A stretch of DNA of 64,000 bases. Origin: Campylobacteraceae bacterium. Its GTDB lineage: Bacteria; Campylobacterota; Campylobacteria; Campylobacterales; Campylobacteraceae. Position numbers and translations under genes: made by a program. The notes under the pieces were generated by a model that was not told the DNA's origin, did not search any database, and saw nothing but the letters and a program-made list of their open reading frames with translations. The DNA is taken from contig JAIRXG010000002.1 of NCBI GenBank assembly GCA_031268335.1, forward strand, positions 41,066 to 105,065, given 5' to 3'. Shown here in pieces: positions 18,704-28,147 of this stretch. How positions within the stretch are numbered: the first letter of the stretch is position 1; the number at the start of each line of letters is the position of its first letter.

Positions 18704-18808
18704 GATAAAAAATCCTTAAATTGAAAAATAGTATGTATTAAACTTTTAATAATAGCCAAAATTAGTTTAATCGCCAATTACGCGAAAGCCTATTTACACA
18801 AAAAGTGT

Positions 18809-18814
18809 TATAAT
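18809..18814 (+). promoter_or_regulatory. Predicted -10 element for the lipoprotein gene
   Basis: TATAAT 36 bases upstream of the ATG at 18851, preceded by GTGT; no good -35 at the right spacing. Confidence 0.45.
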
Positions 18815-18850
18815 AAATGCATTACCTTATATTTAAAAAAGGGGTTATGT

Positions 18851-19288
18851 ATGAAAAAAATATTTTTTCTATTTGCAATAGTTTTGTTTCTTGGCGGATG
18901 TGCTTCTAAACACGATGTAATACTCGTTGGTTTTAACTCGGAAGAGATTTTGAAAAGCGTGTTTGACGAGAAAACAGAAACAGTAATCGTAACGATGCCC
19001 GATGGCGAAATATTGAGCGGCAGTTACAGTTCTCTTGATAGCGAAGAGCCTGTATATTTCTCAAACACATTGGGTTATTCAAGCGGTAGCAGATATCATA
19101 GAGGCGGAACTTTCGGCGGTATTGGAATAGGTCTTAATTTTGGTTACGAATCTACAAAATATGCACTTTTGACAAGCCAAACGTCTTCTTTGAAGATGGA
19201 GATATTGGCAACCATTAGAAGTTGGTCTAAAAATGGTTTTGGCGAAGCGAAAACAAACGACGGAAGAGTTTATAAAATACAGTTTTAG
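18851..19288 (+). CDS. Small predicted lipoprotein, unknown function
   Basis: A 145-residue protein starting with a lipoprotein signal peptide: MKKIFFLFAIVLFLGGCASK with the lipobox LGGC and lipidated Cys at residue 17. The mature part has a beta-rich region (TVIVTMPDGEILSGSYSSLD) and a Gly/Ser/Arg/Tyr-rich stretch (SSGSRYHRGGTFGGIGIG), then a short domain ending in DGRVYKIQF. That pattern recalls small lipoproteins annotated only as hypothetical. I do not recognise a function. It is monocistronic between a promoter and an inverted repeat (19295-19330) and converges with the acetate transporter. Confidence 0.75.
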   Translation: MKKIFFLFAIVLFLGGCASKHDVILVGFNSEEILKSVFDEKTETVIVTMPDGEILSGSYSSLDSEEPVYFSNTLGYSSGSRYHRGGTFGGIGIGLNFGYESTKYALLTSQTSSLKMEILATIRSWSKNGFGEAKTNDGRVYKIQF

Positions 19289-19294
19289 CAAAAT

Positions 19295-19330
19295 ATCTTT
19301 ACATGTAAGAGTAGTATTACATGTAAAGAT
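19295..19330. terminator. Inverted repeat between convergent genes, built from two TACATGTA octamers
   Basis: A perfect 13-bp inverted repeat, ATCTTTACATGTA/TACATGTAAAGAT, with a 10-base loop, lies between the ends of the lipoprotein gene and the acetate transporter gene. Each arm contains the iterated octamer. Position suggests a bidirectional terminator; there is no long T-run. Confidence 0.6.
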
Positions 19331-19367
19331 GGAATTTATTGAAAAACTAGGTTAAGTTTTTGTCATT

Positions 19368-19967
19368 TTATTCATATACCGATATTTTGCCGACAGGTAA
19401 AACCTCCTTTTGCATGTGTATATTTAATACATTTGCCGCACTACCGTAAAATGAGAGTAGCGATATAACAAGTTCCGCTATGCCGGCAACTATCTTTGCC
19501 AATGTCGGCGCTACGCCAAATCCATAGCATACGAGAGATATAAATAAAATATCAATTGCCAAAAAAATAGAGAAAAGCACTTTGTTTGTTGTAGCGGCGC
19601 CTATTGTCATATATGAGGTAAAAATCAAATAACCAAGATAGAAAAAACCAAGCTGCCTTGTAAAATCGCCTTCATATTGTTGGAACACAAACCACCATGT
19701 AAGAGCTATCGTAATCCAAAACATACCATAACCGATAAAAGCCAAACCGCCGAAGACATTTTGTTTTTTATAGTCCAAAAACCCGGCGATTAGTTGAACA
19801 AAACCGCCTAAGAGCAATGCGCAAGGCAAAATACCTATAGTGCCTGAGGTGAAACCCAATTTCTCGCTGGATGCAACCAGAGTAACTATAGCTAAGCCAA
19901 ATAGCCCCAAAGCCGATGGATCAGCTTGCTCGGAAGCGATTTTTAAAGTGTCGAAATTATTTCGCAT
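19368..19967 (-). CDS. satP: Acetate uptake transporter (GPR1/FUN34/YaaH family)
   Basis: A 199-residue membrane protein with six hydrophobic segments, the size and topology of the SatP/YaaH acetate-succinate family. The N-terminal DPSALGLFGLAIVTL is the variant of the family NPAPLGL signature. Members move acetate or other monocarboxylates across the inner membrane. It is not adjacent to pta-ackA here but fits a cell that uses or excretes acetate. It has an AAAGGA ribosome-binding site 6 bases before the ATG. Substrate is inferred from the family; the gene symbol is a family analogy. Confidence 0.85.
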   Translation of the reverse strand: MRNNFDTLKIASEQADPSALGLFGLAIVTLVASSEKLGFTSGTIGILPCALLLGGFVQLIAGFLDYKKQNVFGGLAFIGYGMFWITIALTWWFVFQQYEGDFTRQLGFFYLGYLIFTSYMTIGAATTNKVLFSIFLAIDILFISLVCYGFGVAPTLAKIVAGIAELVISLLSFYGSAANVLNIHMQKEVLPVGKISVYE

Positions 19968-20290
19968 AATTATTCCTTTAAATTGAGATACTTACTATTG
20001 TAAAAGCCGATATTAAACTTTTTAAAAATATCAAAGTATTAAAGTGAAAAAAGCATCAGTAGTGTTACTAATAGATACAATATGAAAATTTATTTTACGA
20101 AAGATGATGCAACTAAGCTGTGAAATCGGGATTTCTTACTCGAGTTTATATGAAAATAATATGTTACTAAAATATACAGTAGCATTTTTATGCAAAACCA
20201 TACAAAAAAGGTCTTGAAATTTTTTATAATTTGTCGCTAAAGAAAAAAGTGCTACTATTTTTACTTAAAAAACAAAAAGGGCAAAATCCC
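19968..20290. other. Intergenic region between divergent genes
   Basis: About 320 AT-rich bases between the divergent acetate transporter and oxidoreductase genes. It holds the ribosome-binding sites of both genes and the oxidoreductase -10 element (20225-20230). No RNA gene or repeat was seen. Confidence 0.5.
20225..20230 (+). promoter_or_regulatory. Predicted -10 element of the oxidoreductase gene
   Basis: TATAAT immediately after a T-run, directly before a possible TTG start at 20231. A transcript starting about 6 bases further on could not include that TTG, which supports the ATG at 20291. Confidence 0.5.
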
Positions 20291-21244
20291 ATGCAAAATT
20301 TATATGACGTTATTATCATAGGCGGAGGACCTGCGGGAATCGGAGCTGCTGTAGAAAGCAGCATTTTGGGGATAAAAAATATTCTTTTAATAGAAAAAGG
20401 CGATAATCATTCACAAACCATTCGCAAATTTTATAAAGACAATAAAAGAGTTGATAAAGATTATAAAGGTCAAGAGATAAATCTTGAGGGCAATATACAA
20501 TTTATGGATGGTAACAAAGAGAGTACTATAGATTATTTTGATACACTTTTGGATCAAGAGAAGATAGATACGGCTTTTAACAACGAAGTGGAGAGCATAG
20601 AAAAAGCGAATGATATTTTTAGAGTTAGCACAAGCAAAACCGGTTATTTGTCTAAAATCATTATCATAGCCATAGGCAGAATGGGACGCCCCAATAAGCC
20701 GGATTACAAAATCCCGCTTTCTATATCCGACAAAGTAAATTTCAATCTCGACAAATGTTCTCAAGGAGAAGATATATTGGTTGTTGGCGGCGGAAATTCT
20801 GCCGCAGAGTATGCAATAGGTCTTTCAAACGGCAATAAAATAATATTAAACTACAGGAAAGATAAATTTACAAGGTTGAACGATACAAATGAAAAAGCAG
20901 TATGGGATTTGCAAAAAAAAGGAAAAATCTCATTGATGCTTGGTGTCGATATAAAGGGATTAGAGAGTGAAAACGGCAACGTAAGGGTATTGTTTGATAA
21001 TGAAACGTCTCTAATCGTCAATCGCGTTGTTTATGCAATAGGCGGTACAACGCCGGTTGATTTTTTGAAAAAATGCGGTATTTTACTGGATGAGAAAGGA
21101 CATCCGATATTTGATGAAAATTTTGAAACAAGCGTTAAAGATATGTACATATGCGGCGATGTCGCTACAACGCAGGGAGGTTCGATTGCCCTTGCTTTAA
21201 ATCAAGCTTATAAAATCATTACGCATGCATTTGAAAGACAATAG
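20291..21244 (+). CDS. FAD/NAD(P)-dependent oxidoreductase, thioredoxin-reductase-like without CxxC
   Basis: A two-nucleotide-domain flavoprotein of 317 residues from the preferred ATG. This start has AAAAGGG upstream, and the FAD motif DVIIIGGGPAGIGAA then falls at the very N-terminus as in the family. A second Rossmann motif, ILVVGGGNSAAEYAIGL, binds NAD(P)H. The FAD-closing motif YICGDVATTQGGSIALALNQ is near the end. No redox CxxC occurs between the domains, so it is not a classical thioredoxin reductase; it resembles the YpdA-like or ferredoxin-NADP reductase-like branch. Substrate is unknown. It stands alone behind its own promoter. Confidence 0.8.
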   Translation: MQNLYDVIIIGGGPAGIGAAVESSILGIKNILLIEKGDNHSQTIRKFYKDNKRVDKDYKGQEINLEGNIQFMDGNKESTIDYFDTLLDQEKIDTAFNNEVESIEKANDIFRVSTSKTGYLSKIIIIAIGRMGRPNKPDYKIPLSISDKVNFNLDKCSQGEDILVVGGGNSAAEYAIGLSNGNKIILNYRKDKFTRLNDTNEKAVWDLQKKGKISLMLGVDIKGLESENGNVRVLFDNETSLIVNRVVYAIGGTTPVDFLKKCGILLDEKGHPIFDENFETSVKDMYICGDVATTQGGSIALALNQAYKIITHAFERQ

Positions 21245-21294
21245 ATTGAATGGCGGACTATGTTGCGTAAAATTATGACTAACGATATAAAATA

Positions 21295-21987
21295 ATGAAC
21301 TTATATCAGTATAAAAAGGGCTATAGATACACAAGCGATGTAATGTTATTGTATGATTTCGTGCGCTTTTTTAGACCCAAAGAGAGCGTATTGGATATTG
21401 GGTGTGGGTGTGGAATCTTGGGACTTTTACTAAAACGCGATTTTCCGTCTATAAATTTAAGTGCTATAGATATTCAAAAAGAACATGTAACTTTAACACT
21501 TAAAAATGTACAAGAAAATGCTCTTGCCGCAAATGTTATTTTAGGTGATTTTGCAAAATACGAATTTAATGAAAAATTTGATTTTATAGTTTCAAACCCA
21601 CCTTTTTATCACGAATTAACAAAAAAAAGCGAAGATGAAAGGTTGCAAATAAGCCGCTATGCAAATTCATTGCCGATTAAAGAGTTTTTATCAAAAAGCG
21701 CTATGCTGATAAAACCAAAAGGTTCTTTGATTTTTTGTTATGATTCGAAGCAGATAGAAGAGATTGTTTTGCAAAGCGGCGCGGCAAAGCTAAAAATTTG
21801 CGATATACGTTTTGTTCACCCCAAAAAAGACAAAGAATCCTCATTAGTGCTTATAAGGGCAAAAAAGGAGTCCAAATCTTTTGCAAAAATTCATCCGCCG
21901 ATTTTTATGTTTGAAGGAGATGCTTATTCGAAAGAGGCTAAAGAGATTTTTAAAATCGCTGATACGAGGAGCATAGATTGGGAATAA
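21295..21987 (+). CDS. TrmN6-like adenine-N6 methyltransferase
   Basis: A 230-residue class I SAM methyltransferase. VLDIGCGCGILGLLL is the SAM-binding motif I and VSNPPFYHE the NPP(F/Y) catalytic motif of N6-adenine or N5-glutamine methylases. The short N-terminus with YQYKKGYRYTSDVMLLYDF is characteristic of the tRNA1(Val) A37 methylase YfiC/TrmN6. Substrate is inferred. It overlaps the following YkgJ-like gene by 10 bases and is first of four tightly packed genes ending in trpC, the same order I recall at Cj0495-Cj0498. The ribosome-binding site is weak. Confidence 0.8.
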   Translation: MNLYQYKKGYRYTSDVMLLYDFVRFFRPKESVLDIGCGCGILGLLLKRDFPSINLSAIDIQKEHVTLTLKNVQENALAANVILGDFAKYEFNEKFDFIVSNPPFYHELTKKSEDERLQISRYANSLPIKEFLSKSAMLIKPKGSLIFCYDSKQIEEIVLQSGAAKLKICDIRFVHPKKDKESSLVLIRAKKESKSFAKIHPPIFMFEGDAYSKEAKEIFKIADTRSIDWE

Positions 21988-22355
21988 TAAAACAAGAGGG
22001 TTATAATTATGCGTTCAATGCCGATGCTTGCACATCTTGCGGCGGCAAATGTTGTATAGGTGAGAGCGGATATATTTGGGTTAGCGAGGAAGAAATTTTG
22101 ATTTTTATTAAATTTTTAAATGTAAAAAGGGAGGAATTTATACTACAATATCTGCAAAGAATAAATTCTTACTTTTCTTTGAAAGAGGTGAAATTTGGAG
22201 ATGGTTATGCATGTATCTTTTTTGACGAGAAGATAATGGGTTGCGGGGTATACGATATCAGACCAAATCAATGCCGTACATTTCCGTTTTGGGACTATTT
22301 CAAAAATCACAAAAAAGAGTTGGAGGATGAATGTATAGGTATTTTGCCATCATAA
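21978..22355 (+). CDS. YkgJ-family zinc/iron-chelating cysteine-rich protein
   Basis: A 125-residue protein of the YkgJ (CxxCxxxCC) family. The N-terminal cluster CTSCGGKCC is followed by GYIWVSEEEI, then GCGVYDIRPNQCRTFPFW. These cysteines probably bind zinc or an iron-sulfur centre; no biochemical role is firmly known for the family. It uses a TTG start with AGGAG six bases upstream and overlaps both neighbours (10 and 25 bases). Confidence 0.8.
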   Translation: MGIIKQEGYNYAFNADACTSCGGKCCIGESGYIWVSEEEILIFIKFLNVKREEFILQYLQRINSYFSLKEVKFGDGYACIFFDEKIMGCGVYDIRPNQCRTFPFWDYFKNHKKELEDECIGILPS

Positions 22356-23596
22356 TTTTAAGCATGTTATATACATGTGGAGCGGCTAATGAAACAAATA
22401 TTTCAAAAAGCAGCCCCTCGATAAATGAAAATTTGCTTATCTTGCAAGCTTTAGATGCTCAGCAATATGGTAGATTTGCCGATTCGGCTTTGCTTTTCAA
22501 AAAACTTTATGAAAGAAGCAAACAAGAGGAGTATTTGAAAAATTCTATAAGACTTTTTTTAATGACAAATAATATTAGTATGGTTGATAACTTAATACAA
22601 AAAGGGTTTAAAAATTATCCGCAAGATTTTGAATACGAACGTTTCAACGTAGCCAAATTACTTAAAGAAAACAACATAACTGCGGCGCAAAAAGTATCAT
22701 TGGCGCTTTTGGAAAAAGAGAGAAATGAGCAAAATCTAAAACTTGTCGGTACGATTTTTCTCTACATGCAAGATTATAATTCGTCTTTGAACTATTTTAA
22801 CGAGGCATACGCTATTTCTAAAAACGAACAATTGCTTGTTCAAATTGCGGATATAGAATTAAAACTCGGCAGAACAAACGAAGCGATTTCGCAACTTGAA
22901 ACTTACGCGCGGATGAATGGTTGCAGTGTCGGCGTTTGTTACAAACTTATAGAAATTTACGGCACTCAAAAAGATACGAATAAAATGTTAAACGTTTATA
23001 AAAGACTTTATGAAAAATTCGAAGAAAACGAATATGCGCAAAAAATATTTGAGATACTTATGTTTCAAGACAAACGTTTTGAAGTTATAAATTTTTTGGA
23101 AAAAAGCGGATATAGACCTGATATATTAATAGAGCTTTATACTATGGAAAAACAGTACGATAAAGCTGTGAGTTTAGCAAAAGAGACGTATAAAAAGACG
23201 GGAGATCTTGAGTATTTATCTAAAATCGCGGTTTTAGAGTATGAGAGTGCAGACAATAAAACAGATGCTTTATTGAGCTCTGTTACCGATAAGTTTGAAA
23301 ATTCGCTCAGCAGCAAAAGCGATGCGCTTTATCTGAATTATTACGGTTATTTATTGATAAATCACGATATAGATGTATCAAAAGGTATAGATTTTGTCAA
23401 AAAAGCTCTTCAGAATCAGCCGGATTCACCGTATTATCAAGATTCTCTTGCATGGGGATTTTATAAGCAAAAAAATTGCAAAGACGCTTATGATATTATG
23501 CAAAAAGTGATTGAGATATTGAAAGACAAGGAAGTTTTGGGGCATTACGATTTAATAAAAGCATGTATCACAAAAAATAAAAAAGTAGAAAAATGA
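22331..23596 (+). CDS. TPR-repeat protein, exported, possible lipoprotein
   Basis: A 421-residue protein with a hydrophobic N-terminus ([19 protein letters not shown]). Cys16 could be a lipidation site, but the residues before it (LYT) are a poor lipobox. The rest is helical tetratricopeptide-like repeats from about residue 35 to 410, for example [27 protein letters not shown] and a final [24 protein letters not shown] proteins act as scaffolds; the partner is unknown. GGAGGATGA gives a good ribosome-binding site inside the upstream gene. It overlaps trpC by 4 bases. Confidence 0.75.
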   Translation: MYRYFAIIILSMLYTCGAANETNISKSSPSINENLLILQALDAQQYGRFADSALLFKKLYERSKQEEYLKNSIRLFLMTNNISMVDNLIQKGFKNYPQDFEYERFNVAKLLKENNITAAQKVSLALLEKERNEQNLKLVGTIFLYMQDYNSSLNYFNEAYAISKNEQLLVQIADIELKLGRTNEAISQLETYARMNGCSVGVCYKLIEIYGTQKDTNKMLNVYKRLYEKFEENEYAQKIFEILMFQDKRFEVINFLEKSGYRPDILIELYTMEKQYDKAVSLAKETYKKTGDLEYLSKIAVLEYESADNKTDALLSSVTDKFENSLSSKSDALYLNYYGYLLINHDIDVSKGIDFVKKALQNQPDSPYYQDSLAWGFYKQKNCKDAYDIMQKVIEILKDKEVLGHYDLIKACITKNKKVEK

Positions 23597-24378
23597 TATT
23601 AGATGAAATAGTAAAAAAAACCGAAGAGGATTTAAAAAAACGCAAGAAAGAGTTTCCGATAGAGTGGTTGGGTAGGAGTCTCTCTTATAACAATCTTGTT
23701 CCGCGCGATGTAAAACCATATCTGCGCTCTACAAAAGAAAATCCGTACCGCATTATTGCTGAGGTTAAAAAAGCAAGTCCGAGCAAAGGGATTATAAGAG
23801 ACGATTTTGACCCGATAGCTATAGCGCAAAGTTATAAGGATGGCGGAGCAGATGCGCTGTCGGTTTTGACGGAGCCGCATTTTTTTAAAGGCAATTTAGA
23901 GTATCTTGCCCAAATCAGACGATATGTTCCAACACCGCTTTTGAGAAAAGACTTTATAATCGACAAATATCAAATATTGGAAGCGTACACGTACGGGGCG
24001 GATTTTGTCCTTTTGATAGCAAAAATTTTGAGCAAAAAAAAGCTTTTCGCTCTGCTATCTTTTACTATAGAGCTTGGAATGGAAGCATTAGTAGAGACGC
24101 ACGATAAAACGGATTTGTTAAAAACCATATCAGCAGGCGGAAATATTATAGGTATAAATCATAGAAATTTGGAGACTTTTGATATGGATATGAGTCTAAG
24201 TCAAAAACTTTTGCCGCTTATTCCGAAAGATAAGATTATAGTTGCCGAAAGCGGATTGAACAATAAAGAAACAATAGTCAATTTATCCTCTATGGGTGTT
24301 GACGCTTTTTTGATAGGAGAATATTTTATGCGTCAAGACGATATCAAATCCGCACTGCAAGAGATAAAAAAAGTTTAA
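23593..24378 (+). CDS. trpC: Indole-3-glycerol phosphate synthase
   Basis: A 261-residue TrpC (beta/alpha barrel), catalysing ring closure of CdRP to indole-3-glycerol phosphate in tryptophan synthesis. Hallmarks are [15 protein letters not shown] with the catalytic Lys, [37 protein letters not shown] and [10 protein letters not shown]. It is separate from other trp genes, being last in the methyltransferase-YkgJ-TPR-trpC run. No clear terminator follows. Confidence 0.96.
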   Translation: MILDEIVKKTEEDLKKRKKEFPIEWLGRSLSYNNLVPRDVKPYLRSTKENPYRIIAEVKKASPSKGIIRDDFDPIAIAQSYKDGGADALSVLTEPHFFKGNLEYLAQIRRYVPTPLLRKDFIIDKYQILEAYTYGADFVLLIAKILSKKKLFALLSFTIELGMEALVETHDKTDLLKTISAGGNIIGINHRNLETFDMDMSLSQKLLPLIPKDKIIVAESGLNNKETIVNLSSMGVDAFLIGEYFMRQDDIKSALQEIKKV

Positions 24379-25290
24379 ATTAATCCGAGCATTTTCATTT
24401 AAATAGTAAAAAAAGCTTTGTTTTGTGCCATCACATTTATATTGTAGTTATGGAGTTTGCGGGTAGTTTTTAGACGGCAACCATTAAAAACTGGTAGTTA
24501 TTTAAATTTATAACACATGTAACGTTTATTTTTGTATATTTTAAAACGGTCTTAATACACTAAGAAATTTTTATCAAAATCCATAGCAATGTAATTTATA
24601 TCATAAAATCATTATAATATTTTTATGATTTTCATACATGTAATGTGTGAATTGTTGAAAATAGATATGTCAAGTGTTTGAGTCGACAGACAGTAAAGAA
24701 CTAAAGTATTTTAAAACAATGGTAGTTTAGATAGCTTATACATGTGAGAGTTTGGCTTGAAGCATTTAAGAAATAATATTAGTTTAGTTAGTGCACAAGA
24801 TTATGAAAAAAATGCAAAAAAAAGTCTGCAGTCAAATAAATATTGTTTTGACATTCTGAAGATTAAAGAGCATCGTTAAAATTTGAGATGGCGGTGATTT
24901 TTATATTTTGTTTTTAAAGCAACAAAACAGGATGTAATAATACTTGCATTATACATGTACAAATTATTTTAATTATTTATCAGTTTTAATTTTATACATA
25001 TAGTTTCAACAGAAATACTTTTTCATACATGTAGATAAATTTTGGATAGCAATTTGCAATATGATGAAAATAATTACGCAAAATCACAATATATGTCTTG
25101 ACGTCAAAATAATGCAAAGTTTCAGCCGATAAAGCACTCGCTATAAAAAGATTTTTTGCAAATCTAATTTTATATAGCATTTTACAAAAAGTTGTAATTT
25201 CAAATTTTTAAGAAATTTCACATAATAATGAAGTGTTGAATGTTGCAATACGAAAAATGCGGATTTTATGTTTTAAACCTAACAAAAAAG

Positions 25291-25320
25291 TTGACAAAAT
25301 TTGATAGGAATAAAAATAAT
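25291..25320 (+). promoter_or_regulatory. Predicted promoter for the TonB-dependent receptor
   Basis: TTGACA (25291-25296), an 18-base spacer and AATAAT (25315-25320). This would give a leader of over 200 bases. Confidence 0.45.
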
Positions 25321-25483
25321 TATAAATATGAAACATACTCAATTAATTATAGTGATATAAATCTATGTATTTACAAAATATTTTTGACATGAAGGCTTTC
25401 AATTTGCCTTTTAATATATTTATAACAATTATCATTTTTAAATTCTTAATATTGCTTTTATTATTTTTTGAGTACCATTCCAG

Positions 25484-25507
25484 ACTAATAATAATTATCA
25501 AAATTAT
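25484..25507 (+). promoter_or_regulatory. Possible Fur-box-like site
   Basis: The AT-rich stretch AATAATAATTATCAAAATTATT lies about 40 bases before the receptor start and resembles the repeated NATWAT units of Fur boxes. In such AT-rich DNA chance matches are common, so this is weak. Confidence 0.3.
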
Positions 25508-25542
25508 TAAGAATCTTCATAAAATCAAAATTAGGAGTAAAA

Positions 25543-27564
25543 ATGAGGAGGAAGGAAAGGGTGGTTTGCAGCGTTTGTGCTGCTCTCGTTTGTTTGACTT
25601 CGTCAGTTTATGCCGATGATGAAACAAACAAAACGGTCAAGCTGAACGAGGTAAAAGTCGTCAGCGCCGCCGGTTACGAGCAAAATATAGCGGATGCTCC
25701 GGCTAGTGTGTTTGTTATTACGAAAGAGGAATTGGAAAAAAGGTCGGAACAAGATTTGACAGATGTGCTTAAAAATGTTCCGGGCGTTTATATAGAATCC
25801 GGAAGCGTTTTTAAAGATGTATCTATTCGCGGTATGAGCAGCGGCTATACTCTATATTTAGTTGACGGAAAACCTGTGTCTGGAAATGAGGCGCACAGTC
25901 CTAATGGCATGGCAGGCGGAATAGCCACAAATTCTCTGCCGCCTACATCTATGATAGAAAGAATAGAAGTTGTAAGAGGTCCTATGTCGTCTCTTTATGG
26001 TTCCGAAGCGATGGGCGGAGTTGTAAATATCATTACTAAAAAAATGCCGAACATATGGTCCGGAACAGCAAGTGTGGAGTATACAAAATCTTTTAACGAC
26101 ATCAGCAACGACGGATATCAGACAAATTTTTACTTATCCGGTCCTATAGTAAACGATACTCTGTCTTTGCAAACTTACGGCTCTTTTTTAGGGCTTGATG
26201 AGAGCGATGCTCAAGGAGGGAGTAAAAGTTCTTCGTCCAATCCTGATTTTAAAAGAAGACAAGCCGGCGCTAAATTAGGTTTGGCTTTGGATGAAAATAA
26301 TGATATATATTTGGGTTATGATTATTCAAAGCAGCAAAGGGTTGCAACACCAAGAAAGTCGGCTGCAGCTACCTCAACCTTATCTGAAAATTTAGCTATC
26401 AGAGATTCTTGGTCATTAGGGCACAATGCAAAATATGACGAAATTGTTTTGGATAGTTATGCGCAATATATGAGCACATACAACAACAGAAAAAGAGGCA
26501 ACGACACAGGTATTTTTTACGATGTGTTGACACTAAATACTCAAGCTACATACTTTTTTAATTCAAATGCGCTTTCATTGGGCGCGCAGTACAAAAGAGA
26601 GAAGTTGGAGGATAGGGTAACGAATTCATTAGGCGGAAATATTCCCGTTACTATGAAAAAGTGGCAATTTGCGCTTTTCGCAGAAGACGAATGGAGCATA
26701 TTTGATAACTTCGCGCTCACAGCCGGAATCAGATACAATGAAGATGAAAAGTTTGGAAATTATATCAACCCAAGGCTCTATGCGGTTTTAAATCTAACGG
26801 ATGAAGTAGTTTTAAAAGGCGGTATATCAACTGGTTACAAACAACCGAGTTTAAGGCAATCTGCCGATGATTTTGGCGGAGTTACGGGAGGCGGTGTTAG
26901 TCAAGGCGTTATGGTAGGAAACCCTGATTTAAATCCTGAAAAAAGTCTAAACTACGAAATCGGAACTTCTTACGATAGCAAGGATGTAGGCTTAAGCACA
27001 GGCTTGACGATTTTTTACTCTGAGTTTGAAGATAAAATCGCGGAATTTAGAAATTGTCAAGGTCCTACGGGTTCGCTCGGTTGTCATTACAACGGAGAGA
27101 ATTTTGATTTTATATCAATCTACAAAAATGTTGATAAAGCGGAGTTGTATGGCGCCGAACTTAGTTTAAAATATAGCATTTTGTCAAGTTTGGTACTTAC
27201 GGGAAGTTATACATATCAAAAAAGCAATCAAAAAACCGGCGATTACAAAGGTTTACCGCTCAACGATACCCCGAAAACTTTAGCAAGTTTGGGACTTGAA
27301 TACGCAGCAGACGACAAATTTAGCGTTTGGACACAGGCAAATTATAGAGGTAAAGCGGATTTTTACGGCTCTTTGAGGTCTAACAATACTCAAACAAACA
27401 AAGCATATACTTTGGTTGATTTGGGAGTTAATTACGTATTGACCGACAGATTGAAAGTAGGTGCGGGCGTTTATAACGTATTTAACAAAGAGATAACGGC
27501 GGCATCATTTGGAAAACATATAGACGGCAGAAGATTGACCGTAAGTTTCCATTCCAATTTCTAA
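25543..27564 (+). CDS. TonB-dependent outer-membrane receptor (FepA/CirA type)
   Basis: A 673-residue receptor with a signal peptide (ends near ..SSVYA, residue 25). A TonB-box-like segment (KLNEVKVVSA) and the plug domain follow, with APASVFVITKEELEKR, DVLKNVPGVYIESG, SIRGMSSGYTLYLVDGKP and IERIEVVRGPMSSLYGSEAMGGVVNIITKK. A 22-strand barrel ends in the usual aromatic Phe (VSFHSNF). Such proteins import ferric siderophores, haem or similar ligands using TonB energy. A loop with two Cys (FRNCQGPTGSLGCHYN) may be disulfide-bonded. No TonB, periplasmic binding protein or ABC transporter gene lies nearby. It stands alone between 1.2 and 0.6 kb of non-coding DNA, which suggests an accessory insertion. 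Iron regulation is plausible but only weakly supported. Confidence 0.92.
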   Translation: MRRKERVVCSVCAALVCLTSSVYADDETNKTVKLNEVKVVSAAGYEQNIADAPASVFVITKEELEKRSEQDLTDVLKNVPGVYIESGSVFKDVSIRGMSSGYTLYLVDGKPVSGNEAHSPNGMAGGIATNSLPPTSMIERIEVVRGPMSSLYGSEAMGGVVNIITKKMPNIWSGTASVEYTKSFNDISNDGYQTNFYLSGPIVNDTLSLQTYGSFLGLDESDAQGGSKSSSSNPDFKRRQAGAKLGLALDENNDIYLGYDYSKQQRVATPRKSAAATSTLSENLAIRDSWSLGHNAKYDEIVLDSYAQYMSTYNNRKRGNDTGIFYDVLTLNTQATYFFNSNALSLGAQYKREKLEDRVTNSLGGNIPVTMKKWQFALFAEDEWSIFDNFALTAGIRYNEDEKFGNYINPRLYAVLNLTDEVVLKGGISTGYKQPSLRQSADDFGGVTGGGVSQGVMVGNPDLNPEKSLNYEIGTSYDSKDVGLSTGLTIFYSEFEDKIAEFRNCQGPTGSLGCHYNGENFDFISIYKNVDKAELYGAELSLKYSILSSLVLTGSYTYQKSNQKTGDYKGLPLNDTPKTLASLGLEYAADDKFSVWTQANYRGKADFYGSLRSNNTQTNKAYTLVDLGVNYVLTDRLKVGAGVYNVFNKEITAASFGKHIDGRRLTVSFHSNF

Positions 27565-28147
27565 AAGAGAGTAGGGCGCAAGAAAATTTAATACAAAAAT
27601 ACGTTGGCAAAAACGGTTACTCTCCTTTAGCATCATTAATCCGTTTTGCTTGGCGTATTTTTGTATGCATATAGCAATGTAAAAATTTTTAAAATCATGA
27701 CATCAAATCTTGCTGCTAACTCCCATTTGCAAGATAGACAAATATGTTTATAAATTTAATTGTTGTTATACATATATGTCCAATGTTTAAAGCTTAAAAA
27801 ATTATGCGTGCGAGTATTAACTTTCAAACTTGAATCGTTACATGTAATTTCAAATCAAAATTTTATACATACTATTATCTCAATAAAGTACTTTCACAAG
27901 AAGTCATACATATATACATAATTGATTTTTAATCATTAGAATATTCATCGATTTGTCACATACTGCAATTATTTCATATTAAAGATTTGCATGCAGTACA
28001 ATAGATATTTTGAAGAAATTTTACAGGAAGCTTTTAGTGTAAAAGTTGAGTTTTTTGGTTTGATTGTCGCTTCTATTTAAAGATAAATATGTATACATGT
28101 ATCATATCAATATCAAAAATTACATATAGAGGTTAAAATTGGATTGG
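27565..28147. other. Non-coding region after the TonB receptor
   Basis: About 580 bases without a gene. It holds a large hairpin (27591-27666) and two TACATGTA octamers (27839, 28094). The rest is AT-rich sequence with nothing recognised. Confidence 0.5.
27591..27666. terminator. Long hairpin after the TonB receptor gene
   Basis: ATACAAAAATACG at 27591 pairs perfectly with CGTATTTTTGTAT ending at 27666. The inner parts (GGCAAAAACGG and CCGTTTTGC) extend the pairing imperfectly, leaving a loop of about 20 bases. It starts 27 bases after the receptor stop. It could be a terminator or a small mobile-type palindrome. Confidence 0.55.

Larger units (their letters stand above)
24379..25542. other. 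Long AT-rich non-coding region before the TonB receptor
   Basis: About 1.16 kb without a supportable gene; the short frames in it have poor codon use and no ribosome-binding sites. It holds three TACATGTA octamers (24635, 24952, 25026) and further one-base variants. Near its right end are the receptor promoter and a possible Fur site. No tRNA or insertion sequence was recognised. It may be decayed accessory DNA or a long regulatory region. Confidence 0.5.

Noticed and set aside
20231..20290. TTG start adding 20 residues to the oxidoreductase
   Set aside because: It lies directly after the -10 element, so it would not be on the transcript; the ATG at 20291 has a ribosome-binding site and places the FAD motif at the N-terminus.
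24379..25542. tRNA or small RNA gene in the long intergenic region
   Set aside because: No cloverleaf-type arms or T-loop GGTTCGA-like sequence seen by eye; a covariance search would be needed to exclude an RNA fully.
25365..25619. 84-residue plus-strand frame ahead of the TonB receptor
   Set aside because: It is low-complexity Ile/Leu/Phe/Lys, overlaps the receptor signal peptide in another frame and has no ribosome-binding site.
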